Made by a program: the position numbers and the translations under genes. From positions 1,178,001-1,242,000 of the forward strand of contig NC_022567.1 of assembly GCF_000478885.1 (NCBI RefSeq): a DNA stretch of 64,000 nucleotides. Direction: 5' to 3'. Below are positions 24,164 through 33,336 of this stretch, one piece after another; position 1 is the first letter of the stretch, and each line of letters opens with the position of its first letter. The stretch comes from Adlercreutzia equolifaciens DSM 19450 (GTDB taxonomy: Bacteria > Actinomycetota > Coriobacteriia > Coriobacteriales > Eggerthellaceae). The notes beneath the pieces were generated by a model. It made no database searches and had not been told where the DNA came from. It was given only the letters and a program-made list of their open reading frames with translations.

Positions 24164-25612
24164 ATGGCAAACCAAGGAAGACATCTAGAAGGCTCACAGC
24201 GCTCAAAGGGCGAGGCTCTGTCATCGCCGCTTCACCGCCGCCTGCGCGAGCTTGGCTACCTGTCGATGCCGTTATTCGGTTTCGCCTTCGTTAGGGCGTT
24301 CAACGACCTCTCCTTTTTGCGCGCCGCCCAAGTCTTTGGCGAAAGTGCATGGAAGGGCCAAGACATTCTGAGTCTTACGATGGTGGTGGTTTTTCTCGCC
24401 GGGGTGCTGCTTGCTCGCCGTCTTGCGCCGCTGTGGGAGCGCCGCCCGGTAGTCGTCGGTGCCACATTTCTCATGATTGCGTCGGCTCTCTGCCAAGGTG
24501 CGGGTTGCGGCTCTCGGGCGCTGCTCGTTGCGGGGCTGGTGCTCGGAGGGGTGGGCACAGCCGTGCACATTTTGCTTTGGGCGGAACTGGAAAGCTGCTT
24601 GAACACGCTGCGCATCGTTCTGTATGTGAGCGGAAGTTTTTTCTTGGGCGATCTTCTGGGATGGCTGTTCCAAGATGCAGAAGGTGCTCGTGCCGCAGTA
24701 GTGCTCGCGCTGCTCCCCCTGGCGTCGGTCGGCTGCCTCAACGTGGCTTTCTCGTCTATTCCTCGAGAGGATAGGCCTGCCTCGACATGGGGGACGGTGC
24801 GCTTCCCCTGGCGGCTTGTGGCCGTACTGGGCGTATATGAGTTCGTCTTAGGATTCAACGAGGCAACGCTTGGAGCCGATGAAGGGACGATGTACCTGTT
24901 GGGAACTCTTTTGGCTGCGGGAGGCTTGTTCGTTGCGGCGTTTTTTCTGTCACACCGCTTCGATTTGGCCCTCATGTTCCGTACGCCGTTTCTGTTCGTA
25001 GCCTGCGGATTGCTTGCTGCGTTTCTGTCCATGGGACAGAAGGGGGCATTCTCGGAATTCCTCGTTGCGCTGGGCTATGGTCTTATGTTTTTGATCCTTA
25101 CCATTTTGCTCTGTGACATAGCCCATCGTTTCGGCGTGTCGGTGCTCGTGCTCTGCGGCATTGAGGAGCTTATGTCGATGTTCATGGTGGCGGGGCACAA
25201 GGTGGCGCCGTTGTTCGACGCAGGAACAGGTGCGGAAGGTGGAACCGATACGATTCGCGTGGTGCTCATCGCTGTGGTGATTGCCGTGAGTGCTATCGTG
25301 TTGTTCGGGGTCGAGAGGAAGCAGTGGGGCGCGGCGCTGTTCGGCGTGGGGTCGGTTTCAAGTGGGGGAAGCGCCCGCGAGCGCCTGCTCAGCCGCTGTG
25401 CGGTCATCGCTGAGGCGTATCACCTCAGCCCGCGTGAGAGCGAGGTGTTCCAGCTAATCGCTCTGGGAAAGAGTCCAGCGTCCATCGAGCGCGAGCTTTG
25501 CATTGCGGGGGGAACATTGAAATCGCACACCCAGCGCATCTATCAGAAGCTGGGTGTGCACAGTCGAGACGAGCTCTATGCTCTGGTGGGAGAGCGGCCC
25601 GCTGGCCGTTAG
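24164..25612 (+). CDS. Membrane-bound LuxR-family regulator
   Basis: 482 residues from ATG 24164. The first about 390 residues are hydrophobic with roughly 12 transmembrane segments (for example ILSLTMVVVFLAGVLLARRL, FVACGLLAAFLSMG, FLILTILLCDIAHRFGVSVL), resembling a transporter-like sensor. The last 70 residues form a LuxR-type helix-turn-helix: YHLSPRESEVFQLIALGKS, SIERELCIAGGTLKSHTQRI, YQKLGVHSRDEL. This architecture is common in Eggerthellaceae next to exported flavoproteins, and the gene is divergent from such a flavoprotein here. A TTG start at 24143 is possible; neither start has a convincing ribosome-binding site. The stop overlaps the convergent glutaredoxin gene by 4 bases. Confidence 0.85.
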   Translation: MANQGRHLEGSQRSKGEALSSPLHRRLRELGYLSMPLFGFAFVRAFNDLSFLRAAQVFGESAWKGQDILSLTMVVVFLAGVLLARRLAPLWERRPVVVGATFLMIASALCQGAGCGSRALLVAGLVLGGVGTAVHILLWAELESCLNTLRIVLYVSGSFFLGDLLGWLFQDAEGARAAVVLALLPLASVGCLNVAFSSIPREDRPASTWGTVRFPWRLVAVLGVYEFVLGFNEATLGADEGTMYLLGTLLAAGGLFVAAFFLSHRFDLALMFRTPFLFVACGLLAAFLSMGQKGAFSEFLVALGYGLMFLILTILLCDIAHRFGVSVLVLCGIEELMSMFMVAGHKVAPLFDAGTGAEGGTDTIRVVLIAVVIAVSAIVLFGVERKQWGAALFGVGSVSSGGSARERLLSRCAVIAEAYHLSPRESEVFQLIALGKSPASIERELCIAGGTLKSHTQRIYQKLGVHSRDELYALVGERPAGR

Positions 25613-25863
25613 TCCTCTTCGCGCTCCAAGATGAGGTCGCCGAGGAAGCGGATGATATCGTCGGATTCGAACATCGGGACGCCGTCCACCACCAGGCACG
25701 GCACCTGGCCTTTTCCCGCGATGCGGACGAGGTCGTCCTTTACGCCGGGCTCCAGGGTGTCACGCATGGGCATGGCGATATCCTCCTCTTCCATGAAGGC
25801 GAGCACCCTGTGGCAGAAGGGGCAGGTGGGCTTGTAGTAGAGAACCATGTTGTCGAAGTACAT
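25609..25863 (-). CDS. Glutaredoxin-like protein
   Basis: 84 residues with the thioredoxin-fold dithiol motif CPFC (Cys14, Cys17), the cis-proline segment GQVPCLVVDG, and SDDIIRFLGDLI. It would reduce disulfides or move electrons in the cytoplasm. ATG 25863 has AAGGACT upstream; an internal ATG at residue 6 is also possible. It is convergent with the LuxR gene with overlapping stops. Confidence 0.88.
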   Translation of the reverse strand: MYFDNMVLYYKPTCPFCHRVLAFMEEEDIAMPMRDTLEPGVKDDLVRIAGKGQVPCLVVDGVPMFESDDIIRFLGDLILEREED

Positions 25864-26292
25864 GAACAGTCCTTTCTTCGCTGGTGTTGACGGTCACATC
25901 GGTGAGCACTCTCGGGATTTTTGGACAAAATGTGCCCCGAGTGAACACGCGATCCGCTCCGATTCCATTCTAATAGTCGTTTCGCGCTAAAAAACGAGAG
26001 GACACCCTTCTTCGCCGAAGTGTAACCATGGCTTTTCTGCCTCTTTGAGCCGTCGAAGCGTTCACTCGGGGCATGTTTTGTCCAAAAAAGGCAAAAGTGC
26101 TCTCATACAGTTTGCGTGCCGGAGGCGAAACGCCCCAGGCTGTTGAACCGCTCGGCTCTTATGTTGAGGGCGCGGCTCGCATATGGGGTTACAATGGCCG
26201 AGTAACTGACGGCTGCTCGGGGCATGACGCAGGACGGGGCGCATCGGCGCCGCCGCAGGGGCTTCGGGCGTGCGACGAAGGAGAATCGCCTC
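25864..26292. other. Intergenic region with a 115-base inverted-repeat element
   Basis: No gene seen. GGACAAAATGTGCCCCGAGT and the next AGTGAA-type bases at 25923-25945 recur inverted at 26061-26083 with only TG/CA changed, each with a T5-6/A6 outer flank and 115 bases between. Promoters for grx (left) and serC (right; TACAAT at 26190-26195 is a -10 candidate) should lie here. Confidence 0.6.
25918..26089. repeat. 172-bp element with 28-bp terminal inverted repeats
   Basis: Arms 25918-25945 and 26061-26089 are complementary over about 28 bases with two mismatches. Core TTTGGACAAAA-YR-TGC resembles the TTGGAAAA-YR-TGC motif at 1202-1440. No coding frame lies inside and no clear target-site duplication was found, so either a MITE-like relic or paired operator sites is possible. 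Confidence 0.55.
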
Positions 26293-27375
26293 ATGGCTAG
26301 GGTCTACAACTTTTCCGCCGGTCCCGCTGTGCTTCCCGAGGAGGTGCTGCGCCAGGCGGCCGCCGAGATGCTCGACTACGATGGCACCGGCATGTCCGTC
26401 ATGGAGATGAGCCATCGCTCCAAGCCCTTCGCGAACATCATCGAGACGGCCGAGGCCGACCTGCGCGAGCTTCTGCAGATTCCCGACAACTACCAGGTGC
26501 TCTTCCTGCAGGGCGGCGCCACCCAGCAGTTCGCGGCCGTCCCGATGAACCTCATGCAGAACAAGAAGGCCGACTACATCGTGTCCGGCTCCTGGTCGAA
26601 GAAGGCCTGGAAAGAGGCGAAGCTCTACGGCGAGGCGCGCTGCGTGGCCTCTTCCGAGGACGAGAACTTCTCCTACGTGCCCGACGTGGCCGGCCTCGAG
26701 TTCGACCCTGAGGCCGACTACGTGTACATCTGCCAGAACGAGACCATCTACGGCACCACGTACCACACGCTGCCCGAAACCGGTGACATTCCGCTGGTCA
26801 CTGATGTGAGCTCGATGTTCCTCTCCGAGCCGATGGACGTGTCGAAGTTCGGCCTCATCTACGGCGGCGTGCAGAAGAACATAGGTCCCGCCGGCGTGAC
26901 CATCGTCATCGTGCGCGACGATCTGGTGCGCGAGGATGTGCTGCCCTTCACGCCCACCATCATGCGCTACACCACCCAGGCGAAGGCGAAGTCGCTGTCG
27001 AACACCCCGCCGGCGTACGGCATCTACATCTGCGGCCTTGTGTTCAAGTGGCTGAAGGAGATGGGCGGCCTGTCCGCTATGGCCGAGCGCAACAAGGAGA
27101 AGGCCGCCATCTTGTACGACTACCTCGACCAGAGCAAGCTGTTCCGCGGCACCGCCCGCAAGGAGGATCGCTCGCTCATGAACGTGCCCTTCGTCACGGG
27201 ATCCGACGAGCTGGATGCGCTGTTCGTGGCCGAGGCGAAGTCCCACGGCATCGAGTCCATCAAGGGCCATCGCTCGGTGGGCGGCATGCGCGCGAGCATC
27301 TACAATGCCATGCCCAAGGCCGGCGTCGAGGCGCTCGTCGCCTTCATGGCCGAGTTCGAGAAGAACAACGGTTAA
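26293..27375 (+). CDS. serC: Phosphoserine aminotransferase
   Basis: 360 residues. Converts 3-phosphohydroxypyruvate and glutamate to phosphoserine and 2-oxoglutarate, the second step of serine synthesis, with PLP. It starts MARVYNFSAGPAVLPEEV, carries FLQGGATQQFAAVPMNL for phosphate binding and the PLP lysine (K195) in GGVQKNIGPAG, and ends with the IYNAMPKAGVEALVAFM tail of the SerC family. ATG 26293 has AAGGAG at 26279-26284. It is followed by serA with a hairpin in between, making a serCA transcription unit. Confidence 0.96.
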   Translation: MARVYNFSAGPAVLPEEVLRQAAAEMLDYDGTGMSVMEMSHRSKPFANIIETAEADLRELLQIPDNYQVLFLQGGATQQFAAVPMNLMQNKKADYIVSGSWSKKAWKEAKLYGEARCVASSEDENFSYVPDVAGLEFDPEADYVYICQNETIYGTTYHTLPETGDIPLVTDVSSMFLSEPMDVSKFGLIYGGVQKNIGPAGVTIVIVRDDLVREDVLPFTPTIMRYTTQAKAKSLSNTPPAYGIYICGLVFKWLKEMGGLSAMAERNKEKAAILYDYLDQSKLFRGTARKEDRSLMNVPFVTGSDELDALFVAEAKSHGIESIKGHRSVGGMRASIYNAMPKAGVEALVAFMAEFEKNNG

Positions 27376-27389
27376 CGACCAAACAAAAG

Positions 27390-27409
27390 GGGGAGGCGCC
27401 AGCCTCCCC
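27390..27409 (+). terminator. Hairpin between serC and serA
   Basis: GGGGAGGC / GCCTCCCC with a 4-base loop, no T-run. It may act as a partial terminator or mRNA stabiliser between the two genes rather than a full stop. Confidence 0.4.
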
Positions 27410-27459
27410 GTGATAAAGCGGAAGCCCTGCGAGGGCGACGAATGCGGAAGGTGGCGCTC

Positions 27460-29037
27460 ATGACGAAGAAGATCCTGGTTACCGAGGACTTGGTGCAGGA
27501 AGGCATCGATTCGCTCACCGAGCACGGCTATGAAGTTGACATGCTCATCGATCCCACGGCCGAGGAGCTCGCCTCTGCCATCGCCCCCTACGACGCGCTC
27601 ATTGTGCATCCGAACACGGTGGTCGACTCTTCGCTGCTCGATGCCGCGGAGAACCTGAAGATCATCGGGCGCGCGGGCGTGACGGTGGACAACATCGATA
27701 TCGAGGCCGCCTCCGAGCGCGGCGTCATCGTGTGCAACGCGCCGAATTCGAACGTCATCTCGGCCGCCGAGCACACCATGGCGCTCCTGCTTGCCGCCGC
27801 GCGCCACATTCCCGAGGCAAGTGCGTCCATGCACGAGGGCCAGTGGCGGCGCGCCGATTTCATGGGCAGCGAGCTGTTCGGCAAGACGCTCGCCATCTTC
27901 GGTTTGGGACGCGTCGGCGGCCTTGTGGCCGAGCGGGCCGCGGCCTTCGGCATGAACCTCATCGGGCACGACCCCTACTGCTCGCCCGAGCGCGCCCTGC
28001 ATCTGGGCGTCACGCTTTACGACGACATGGCGCCGGTGCTCGCCCAGGCCGACTTCATCACGGTGCACCTGCCCCGCACGGTGAGCACGCTCGGCATGTT
28101 CGGCGCCGACGAGTTCGCCGCCATGAAGGACGGGGTCGTGCTCGTGAACGCGGCCCGTGGCGGCATCTTCAACATGGACGCCCTGGCCGATTTCGTGGCC
28201 GCCGGCAAGATCGCGGCCGTGGCTGTGGACTCCTTCGAGGCCGAGCCCTGCACCGACTCGCCCTTGCACGAGTTCGAGAACGCCATTCTGACGCCGCATC
28301 TCTCTCCCATGACCCACGAGGCCCAGCGGCGCGCCTCCACCCAGATCGCCGAGTACGTGGAAGCGGGCCTGGAGGGCGGCATGGTGGCCACGGCGGTGAA
28401 CCTCTCGCCGCTGCCGCCGGAGGTCTTCGACGCCATCGGCCCCTACGTGCACGCCTGCAAAATGATGGGATCGATGGCCAGCCAGATTCTCGGTCACACG
28501 CCGAAGAGCCTGAAGGTGGAGCTGGCCGGCGGCCTGGCCGATGCCGACCCGGCGCCGCTGCTCGCGGCGGTGCTCGACGGCGGCCTGTCCTACCGGCGCC
28601 TCGGGGCCTTCTCGGCGGCCAACGCCGAGTCGGTGGCCTCCCAGCACGGCATTTCCGTCACGACCGCCTCGGTGCGCGATGCCGGCGAGTACGCCTCCTC
28701 GGTGCGCATCGTGGCCGACGAGGTGGAGGTGGCGGCGACGCTGTTCGGCACGGAGCACACGCCCCGCATCATCTCGCTCATGGGCTACAAGATCGATATC
28801 GCGCCGGCGACCACGTCGCTTGTGTTCGAGTATGTGGACGCGCCCGGCCGCATCGGCGTTATCGGCACCATTCTGGGCGACGCTGCGGCCAACATCACCA
28901 CGATGCAGATCGGCACCAAGCCGGAGGAGTCCTGCGCGCTCGTGTACATGAATGTCGAGGGGGACGTGTCCGAAGCGGTGCTCGACCGCCTGCGCGGGGC
29001 CATCGATCTGCGCAACCTGTGGAAGATCACCTTGTAG
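27460..29037 (+). CDS. serA: D-3-phosphoglycerate dehydrogenase, long form
   Basis: 525 residues from ATG 27460. First step of serine synthesis: 3-phosphoglycerate plus NAD to 3-phosphohydroxypyruvate. The NAD motif is FGLGRVGGLVAERAAAFGM; catalytic Arg, Glu and His are in NAARGGIFN, SFEAEPCTDS and ILTPHLSPMTHEAQ. Residues about 320-450 form the allosteric-substrate-binding domain and the last 80 (SLVFEYVDAPGRIGVIGTIL) an ACT domain, so serine feedback is likely. An in-frame ATG at 27442 is possible but has no better ribosome-binding site. Terminator follows at 29086. Confidence 0.96.
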   Translation: MTKKILVTEDLVQEGIDSLTEHGYEVDMLIDPTAEELASAIAPYDALIVHPNTVVDSSLLDAAENLKIIGRAGVTVDNIDIEAASERGVIVCNAPNSNVISAAEHTMALLLAAARHIPEASASMHEGQWRRADFMGSELFGKTLAIFGLGRVGGLVAERAAAFGMNLIGHDPYCSPERALHLGVTLYDDMAPVLAQADFITVHLPRTVSTLGMFGADEFAAMKDGVVLVNAARGGIFNMDALADFVAAGKIAAVAVDSFEAEPCTDSPLHEFENAILTPHLSPMTHEAQRRASTQIAEYVEAGLEGGMVATAVNLSPLPPEVFDAIGPYVHACKMMGSMASQILGHTPKSLKVELAGGLADADPAPLLAAVLDGGLSYRRLGAFSAANAESVASQHGISVTTASVRDAGEYASSVRIVADEVEVAATLFGTEHTPRIISLMGYKIDIAPATTSLVFEYVDAPGRIGVIGTILGDAAANITTMQIGTKPEESCALVYMNVEGDVSEAVLDRLRGAIDLRNLWKITL

Positions 29038-29085
29038 CGGCCATCGACGGCTCCGATGTCGGGCTATAGAAAGATTTAACCGTGT

Positions 29086-29122
29086 CCAGCGGCGCCTCTT
29101 AACGGGGGCGCCGCTGGTTTTT
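29086..29122 (+). terminator. Terminator after serA
   Basis: CCAGCGGCGCC / GGCGCCGCTGG, 11 bp perfect, followed by TTTTT. Confidence 0.9.
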
Positions 29123-29200
29123 GCTATGATGCTTTCGGTCAACTATGTCCGCGTCTCGGGCGCGAACTGTCGGAAGAAGAAAAGAAGAAAGAAGGACGGC

Positions 29201-30721
29201 ATGACACGCAAGATCGACATCTTCGATACCACGCTGCGCGACGGCGAGCAGTCGCCGGGCGCCTCTATGAACACGGAGGAGAAGCTCGTCATCGCCCGCC
29301 AGCTCCTTCGCCTGAACGTCGATGTCATCGAGGCCGGCTTTCCCATCTCAAGCCCCGGCGACTTCGAGTCGGTGCGCCGCATCTCCGAGCTGGCCGGCGA
29401 CGCGGCCGTGGTGTGCGCGCTCACCCGCGCCGTGGACAAGGACATCGACTCGGCGGCCGATGCGCTGAAGTTTGCGAAGCGTCCCCGCATCCACACCGGC
29501 ATCGGCGTGTCGCCCTCGCACATGCGCGACAAGCTGCGCATCACCGAGGACGAGTGCATCGAGCGAGCGGTGCATGCGGTCAGCTACGCCAAGAAGTACG
29601 TGGAAGACGTGCAGTTCTACGCCGAGGACGCGGGCCGGTCGGACTTCGCGTTCCTCGCGTGGGTCATCGAGGCGGTCATCAAGGCGGGGGCCACGGTGGT
29701 GAACATCCCGGACACCACGGGCTACTCGCTGCCGGAGGACTTCGGCGCGCGCATCAAGTACCTCATGGACAACGTGGCCGGCATCGACGATGTCACCGTG
29801 TCGGTGCACTGCCACAACGACTTGGGCATGGCCACGGCGCTGTCGCTGGCCGGCGTGCGCAACGGGGCCACGCAGATCGAGTGCACCATCAACGGCCTCG
29901 GCGAGCGCGCGGGCAACACGGCCATGGAGGAAGTGGTCATGGCCATGCGCATGCACGGCGAGGAGCTCGATGCGCACACCGACATCAACACCCGCGAGTT
30001 CATCAAGGCGAGCCGCTTGGTCAGCTCCATCACCGGCATGAACGTGCAGGCCAACAAGGCCATCGTGGGCGCCAACGCCTTCGCCCATTCCTCGGGCATC
30101 CACCAGGACGGTGTGCTGAAGAAGCGCGACACCTACGAGATCATCGATCCGGCCGAGGTGGGCGTGGGCCAGAGCCAGATCGTGCTGACGGCCCGCAGCG
30201 GACATGCGGCCTTGAAGCACCGCCTGGAGGAACTCGGCTACGAGTACGAGGGCGAGGAGCTCGACCGCCTCTACAACGCCTTCCTCGATGTGGCCGACAA
30301 GAAGAAGGAAGTCTACGACGAGGATCTGGAAGCGCTCGTGAACGAGCGCGATCGCGAGGAGTGCGCCATCTACACGCTGGAGGGCGTGCAGGTCAGCTGC
30401 GGCTTCCCCTTGAAGCCCACGGCCACGGTGACCCTGCGCGGGCCCGAGGGCGACGTGCGGACGGTGTGCGATTGGGGCGCCGGCCCGATCGATGCGGTGT
30501 ACAAGGCCATCGATCAGATCGTGCAGGTCGACAACGACCTGTCCGAGTTCGCCGTGAACGCCGTGACCCGCGGCATCGACGCGCTCGGCGAGGTGACCGT
30601 GCGCGTGAAGGCCGCCGGCGGCGAGGTGTATGTGGGCCGCGGGGCCGATGGCGACATCATCGTCAGCTCGGCGAAGGCCTACTTGAACGCGCTCAACCGA
30701 CTGCTCGCCGAGAAGCGCTAA
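29201..30721 (+). CDS. leuA: 2-isopropylmalate synthase
   Basis: 506 residues. Condenses acetyl-CoA with 2-oxoisovalerate, the first committed step to leucine. Signature FDTTLRDGEQSPG at the start, metal-binding VHCHNDLG, GLGERAGNTAMEEV, SSGIHQDGVLK, then the C-terminal regulatory domain (about residues 385-506), so leucine feedback is expected. ATG 29201 follows GAAGGA. It stands alone between two terminators, without leuBCD nearby. Homocitrate or citramalate synthases are related, but the motif set and length favour LeuA. Confidence 0.93.
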   Translation: MTRKIDIFDTTLRDGEQSPGASMNTEEKLVIARQLLRLNVDVIEAGFPISSPGDFESVRRISELAGDAAVVCALTRAVDKDIDSAADALKFAKRPRIHTGIGVSPSHMRDKLRITEDECIERAVHAVSYAKKYVEDVQFYAEDAGRSDFAFLAWVIEAVIKAGATVVNIPDTTGYSLPEDFGARIKYLMDNVAGIDDVTVSVHCHNDLGMATALSLAGVRNGATQIECTINGLGERAGNTAMEEVVMAMRMHGEELDAHTDINTREFIKASRLVSSITGMNVQANKAIVGANAFAHSSGIHQDGVLKKRDTYEIIDPAEVGVGQSQIVLTARSGHAALKHRLEELGYEYEGEELDRLYNAFLDVADKKKEVYDEDLEALVNERDREECAIYTLEGVQVSCGFPLKPTATVTLRGPEGDVRTVCDWGAGPIDAVYKAIDQIVQVDNDLSEFAVNAVTRGIDALGEVTVRVKAAGGEVYVGRGADGDIIVSSAKAYLNALNRLLAEKR

Positions 30722-30777
30722 AGGAGGCCTCGTCTCTAAGGGCGTTGCCGAAGAGCGTGCCTGGCGTTACGTTCACC

Positions 30778-30818
30778 GAAGCCGATGGGACATCTCATCG
30801 GCTTCTTTATTTCCCTTT
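30778..30818 (+). terminator. Terminator after leuA
   Basis: GAAGCCGATG / CATCGGCTTC, 10 bp with an 8-base loop, then a T-rich tail. Confidence 0.85.
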
Positions 30819-30867
30819 TCCGTCCTCAAGTAAAATAGTGCGATATCGAATTTCAAGGAGGCACGTT

Positions 30868-31446
30868 ATGGCTGAGGACAACAAGCTCGGGCGCAAGATC
30901 ACCACGCTGCGCGAGGCGCATCATCTGACCTGCCAGGATCTGGCCGACCGTTGCGGTTGCGACGTGACGGTCATCGAGAAGCTGGAGGCCGGCGAGGTGC
31001 CGCCGTCCCTGGCGCCGCTGATCAAGCTCACCCGCGCCCTCGGCGTGCGTCTGGGCACCCTCATGGATGACGATGAGACCTACGGGCCCGCCTACATCAG
31101 CACCGATCAGATGGAGGAAGTGGAGCGCGTGAAATCGCTCCAGACTGCCAAGGATGCCGGCGACCTGTCCTACTTCAGCCTGGCCGCGGGCCGTCCCTCC
31201 CGTCATATGGACCCGTTCATCATCACCGTGAGCCCCACCGGCGAGGCCACGCACAAGCTGGATTCCCATGAAGGGGAGGAGTGGCTCTACGGCATGGAGG
31301 GTGAGATCGAGATCGAGTACGGCAACGAGACCTACGTGCTCGGCCCCGGCGAGTCCATCTACTACGATTCCATCGTGCCCCACCAGGTGCGCGCGCACAA
31401 TGGGCAAAACGCGAAGTTCTTGGCGTGCGTATATACGCCGTTCTAA
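30868..31446 (+). CDS. XRE-type regulator with cupin domain
   Basis: 192 residues. Residues 1-65 form an XRE helix-turn-helix (KITTLREAHHLTCQDLADRC, VTVIEKLEAGEVPPSLAPLI); residues about 110-190 form a cupin barrel (HEGEEWLYGMEGEIEIEYGN, YVLGPGESIYYDSIVPHQV) that would bind a small effector. AAGGAGG precedes ATG 30868. It lies 15 bases before an acyl-CoA ligase gene, so it probably senses the substrate or product of that enzyme and controls the pair. Confidence 0.9.
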   Translation: MAEDNKLGRKITTLREAHHLTCQDLADRCGCDVTVIEKLEAGEVPPSLAPLIKLTRALGVRLGTLMDDDETYGPAYISTDQMEEVERVKSLQTAKDAGDLSYFSLAAGRPSRHMDPFIITVSPTGEATHKLDSHEGEEWLYGMEGEIEIEYGNETYVLGPGESIYYDSIVPHQVRAHNGQNAKFLACVYTPF

Positions 31447-31461
31447 GCGGGGGAGGGATCT

Positions 31462-33159
31462 ATGACGGAAGAGAACAAGACCACTGACGCCCCCGTTCCC
31501 GGGTCTCCCGATTATCCGCTGCACTCGGAGCTGACTATCGGCGCCTACTTGAAGCAGCAGGTGGCGATCGATCCCGATCACGAGTTCGTCGTGTACCCGG
31601 ACCGCGACCTGCGCTGGACCTACAAGGACTTCGACGAGCGCACCGATGCTTTGGCTAAGGGCCTCTTGGCCATCGGCATGAAGCCGGGCGATCATTTGGG
31701 CGTGTGGGCGCGCAACATCCCCGACTGGCTCACCTTCATGTACGCCTCCGCGAAGATCGGCGTGGTCATGGTCACGGTGAACCCGGTGTACAAGTCCCAC
31801 GAGCTCGACTACGTGCTGAAGCAGTCGGACATGAAGGCGCTCTGCGTGATCGATGCCTACCGCGATGTGGACTACCTGCAGATCATCCGCGATCTGGTGC
31901 CCGAGTCGCTGAATGTGCAGCGCGGCTTCCTCCATTCCGAGGAGTACCCCTTCCTCGAGAACCTCATCTACATGGGGCCCGAGAAGCACCGCGGCTTCTA
32001 CAGCGTGCCGGAACTTCTGCTGCTCGGCCAGCACAAGCCGGACAGCTCCCTGGAATGGGCCCAGGGCCAGTTCGACAACAACGACGTGGTCATGATGCAG
32101 TACACGAGCGGCACCACGGGCTTCCCCAAGGGCGTCATGCTCACCCATCGCAACATTCTGAACAACGGCTTCTACATCGGCGAGGGACAGAAGCTCGGCG
32201 CCGAAGACCGTGTGTGCCTGCCGGTGCCGTTCTTCCACTGCTTCGGCTGCGTGCTGGGGGTCATGGCCTGTCTCACCCACCGCTGCACCATGCTCATCGT
32301 GGAGGAGTTCAACGCCGAGCTGGTGCTTCAGGCCCTCGACAAGGAGAAGGCGACGGCGGTCTACGGCGTGCCCACCATGTTCATCGCCGAGCTGAACCAC
32401 CCGGACTTCGACTCCTTCGACCTGTCGCATCTGCGCACGGGCATCATGGCCGGCAGCCCGTGCCCGCCCGAGACCATGCGCGAGGTCATGGAGCGCATGA
32501 ACATGCGGGACGTGACCATCTGCTACGGCCTTACGGAGACGAGCCCGGTGTTCACCCAGACCTCCGTGGACGACGACATCCCCCACAAGTGCGAGACCGT
32601 GGGCCGGGCGCACCCCCCGGTGGAAGTGCGCGTGCTGGACGTGAACGACGGCCACATCTGCGCGCCGGGGGAGCACGGGGAGCTGTGCTGCAAGGGCTAC
32701 AACGTCATGAAGGGCTACTACAAGATGCCCGAGGAGACGGCCAAGGCCATCGATGCGAACGGTTTTTTGCACTCCGGCGACATGGGCACCGTGGACGAGG
32801 ACGGCTACTTCCGCGTCACGGGCCGCATCAAGGACATGATCATCCGCGGCGGCGAGAACATCTACCCGCTCGAGGTGGAGAACTTCCTGCTCACCATGCC
32901 CGGCGTGCTGGACGCCCAGGTGGTGGGCATCCCCGACGCGAAGCTCGGCGAGATCGTCGGCGCGTTCATCCGGGTGCGCCCCGGCTTCGAGGATATGACC
33001 GAGGACGACGTGCGCGCCTACGCCATCCCGCGCATCGCCCGCTACAAGGTGCCCAAGCGCGTCTTCTTCGTGGACGATTTCCCCATGACCCCCTCCATGA
33101 AGGTGCAGAAGTTCAAGCTCCGCGAGATGGCCGAAGAGCTGGTGAAGTCGGGGCAGTAG
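31462..33159 (+). CDS. AMP-forming acyl-CoA ligase (FadD-like)
   Basis: 565 residues of the ANL superfamily: activates a carboxylic acid with ATP and joins it to CoA. P-loop YTSGTTGFPKGVMLTHRN, A5 motif CYGLTETSP, hinge GRIKDMIIRGGENIYP and the catalytic lysine region MKVQKFKLRE are all present. It differs clearly from the two ligases at 48752 and 50552. Co-transcribed with the cupin regulator. No membrane segment. The chain length or nature of the acid is unknown. Confidence 0.92.
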   Translation: MTEENKTTDAPVPGSPDYPLHSELTIGAYLKQQVAIDPDHEFVVYPDRDLRWTYKDFDERTDALAKGLLAIGMKPGDHLGVWARNIPDWLTFMYASAKIGVVMVTVNPVYKSHELDYVLKQSDMKALCVIDAYRDVDYLQIIRDLVPESLNVQRGFLHSEEYPFLENLIYMGPEKHRGFYSVPELLLLGQHKPDSSLEWAQGQFDNNDVVMMQYTSGTTGFPKGVMLTHRNILNNGFYIGEGQKLGAEDRVCLPVPFFHCFGCVLGVMACLTHRCTMLIVEEFNAELVLQALDKEKATAVYGVPTMFIAELNHPDFDSFDLSHLRTGIMAGSPCPPETMREVMERMNMRDVTICYGLTETSPVFTQTSVDDDIPHKCETVGRAHPPVEVRVLDVNDGHICAPGEHGELCCKGYNVMKGYYKMPEETAKAIDANGFLHSGDMGTVDEDGYFRVTGRIKDMIIRGGENIYPLEVENFLLTMPGVLDAQVVGIPDAKLGEIVGAFIRVRPGFEDMTEDDVRAYAIPRIARYKVPKRVFFVDDFPMTPSMKVQKFKLREMAEELVKSGQ

Positions 33160-33222
33160 GGGAATGGCGAAACGCGCGGGGGTTCCACTTCGCCCCGCGA
33201 GGCTGCACCCCATCCGGCCGAT

Positions 33223-33306
33223 CCCGTAGGGGGCGACCTTGGTCGCCCCTCCTCAAGCGAATTTAACTTACCAGGGGAGGGCTGACCGAGGTCAGCCCCT
33301 ACGGGG
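33223..33306. repeat. Compound palindrome of two REP-like hairpins
   Basis: Two palindromes, GGGGCGACC-TTGGTCGCCCC and GGGCTGACC-GAGGTCAGCCC, stand 22 bases apart, and their outer flanks CCCGTAGGGG and CCCCTACGGG are also complementary, so the whole 84 bases can fold as a cruciform. It sits between the convergent ligase and acyl-CoA dehydrogenase genes, where such extragenic repeats are common. Confidence 0.7.
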
Positions 33307-33336
33307 AAATCGGATCAAGCAATCGTTTTCATGCAA

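Noticed and set aside
25918..26089. Complete insertion sequence
   Set aside because: Only about 172 bp with no transposase frame; kept as an inverted-repeat element only.
26093..26292. Riboswitch upstream of serC
   Set aside because: The leader shows no recognisable glycine, SAM or T-box core; only a -10 candidate and the ribosome-binding site.
26062..29142. 1026-codon open frame antisense to serC and serA
   Set aside because: It mirrors clear biosynthetic genes; its translation is His/Arg/Gly-rich low-complexity sequence typical of the reverse strand of high-GC genes.
30853..33213. 786-codon antisense frame over the cupin regulator and ligase
   Set aside because: Same reverse-strand artefact; no ribosome-binding site or domain, while the plus strand encodes recognised proteins.
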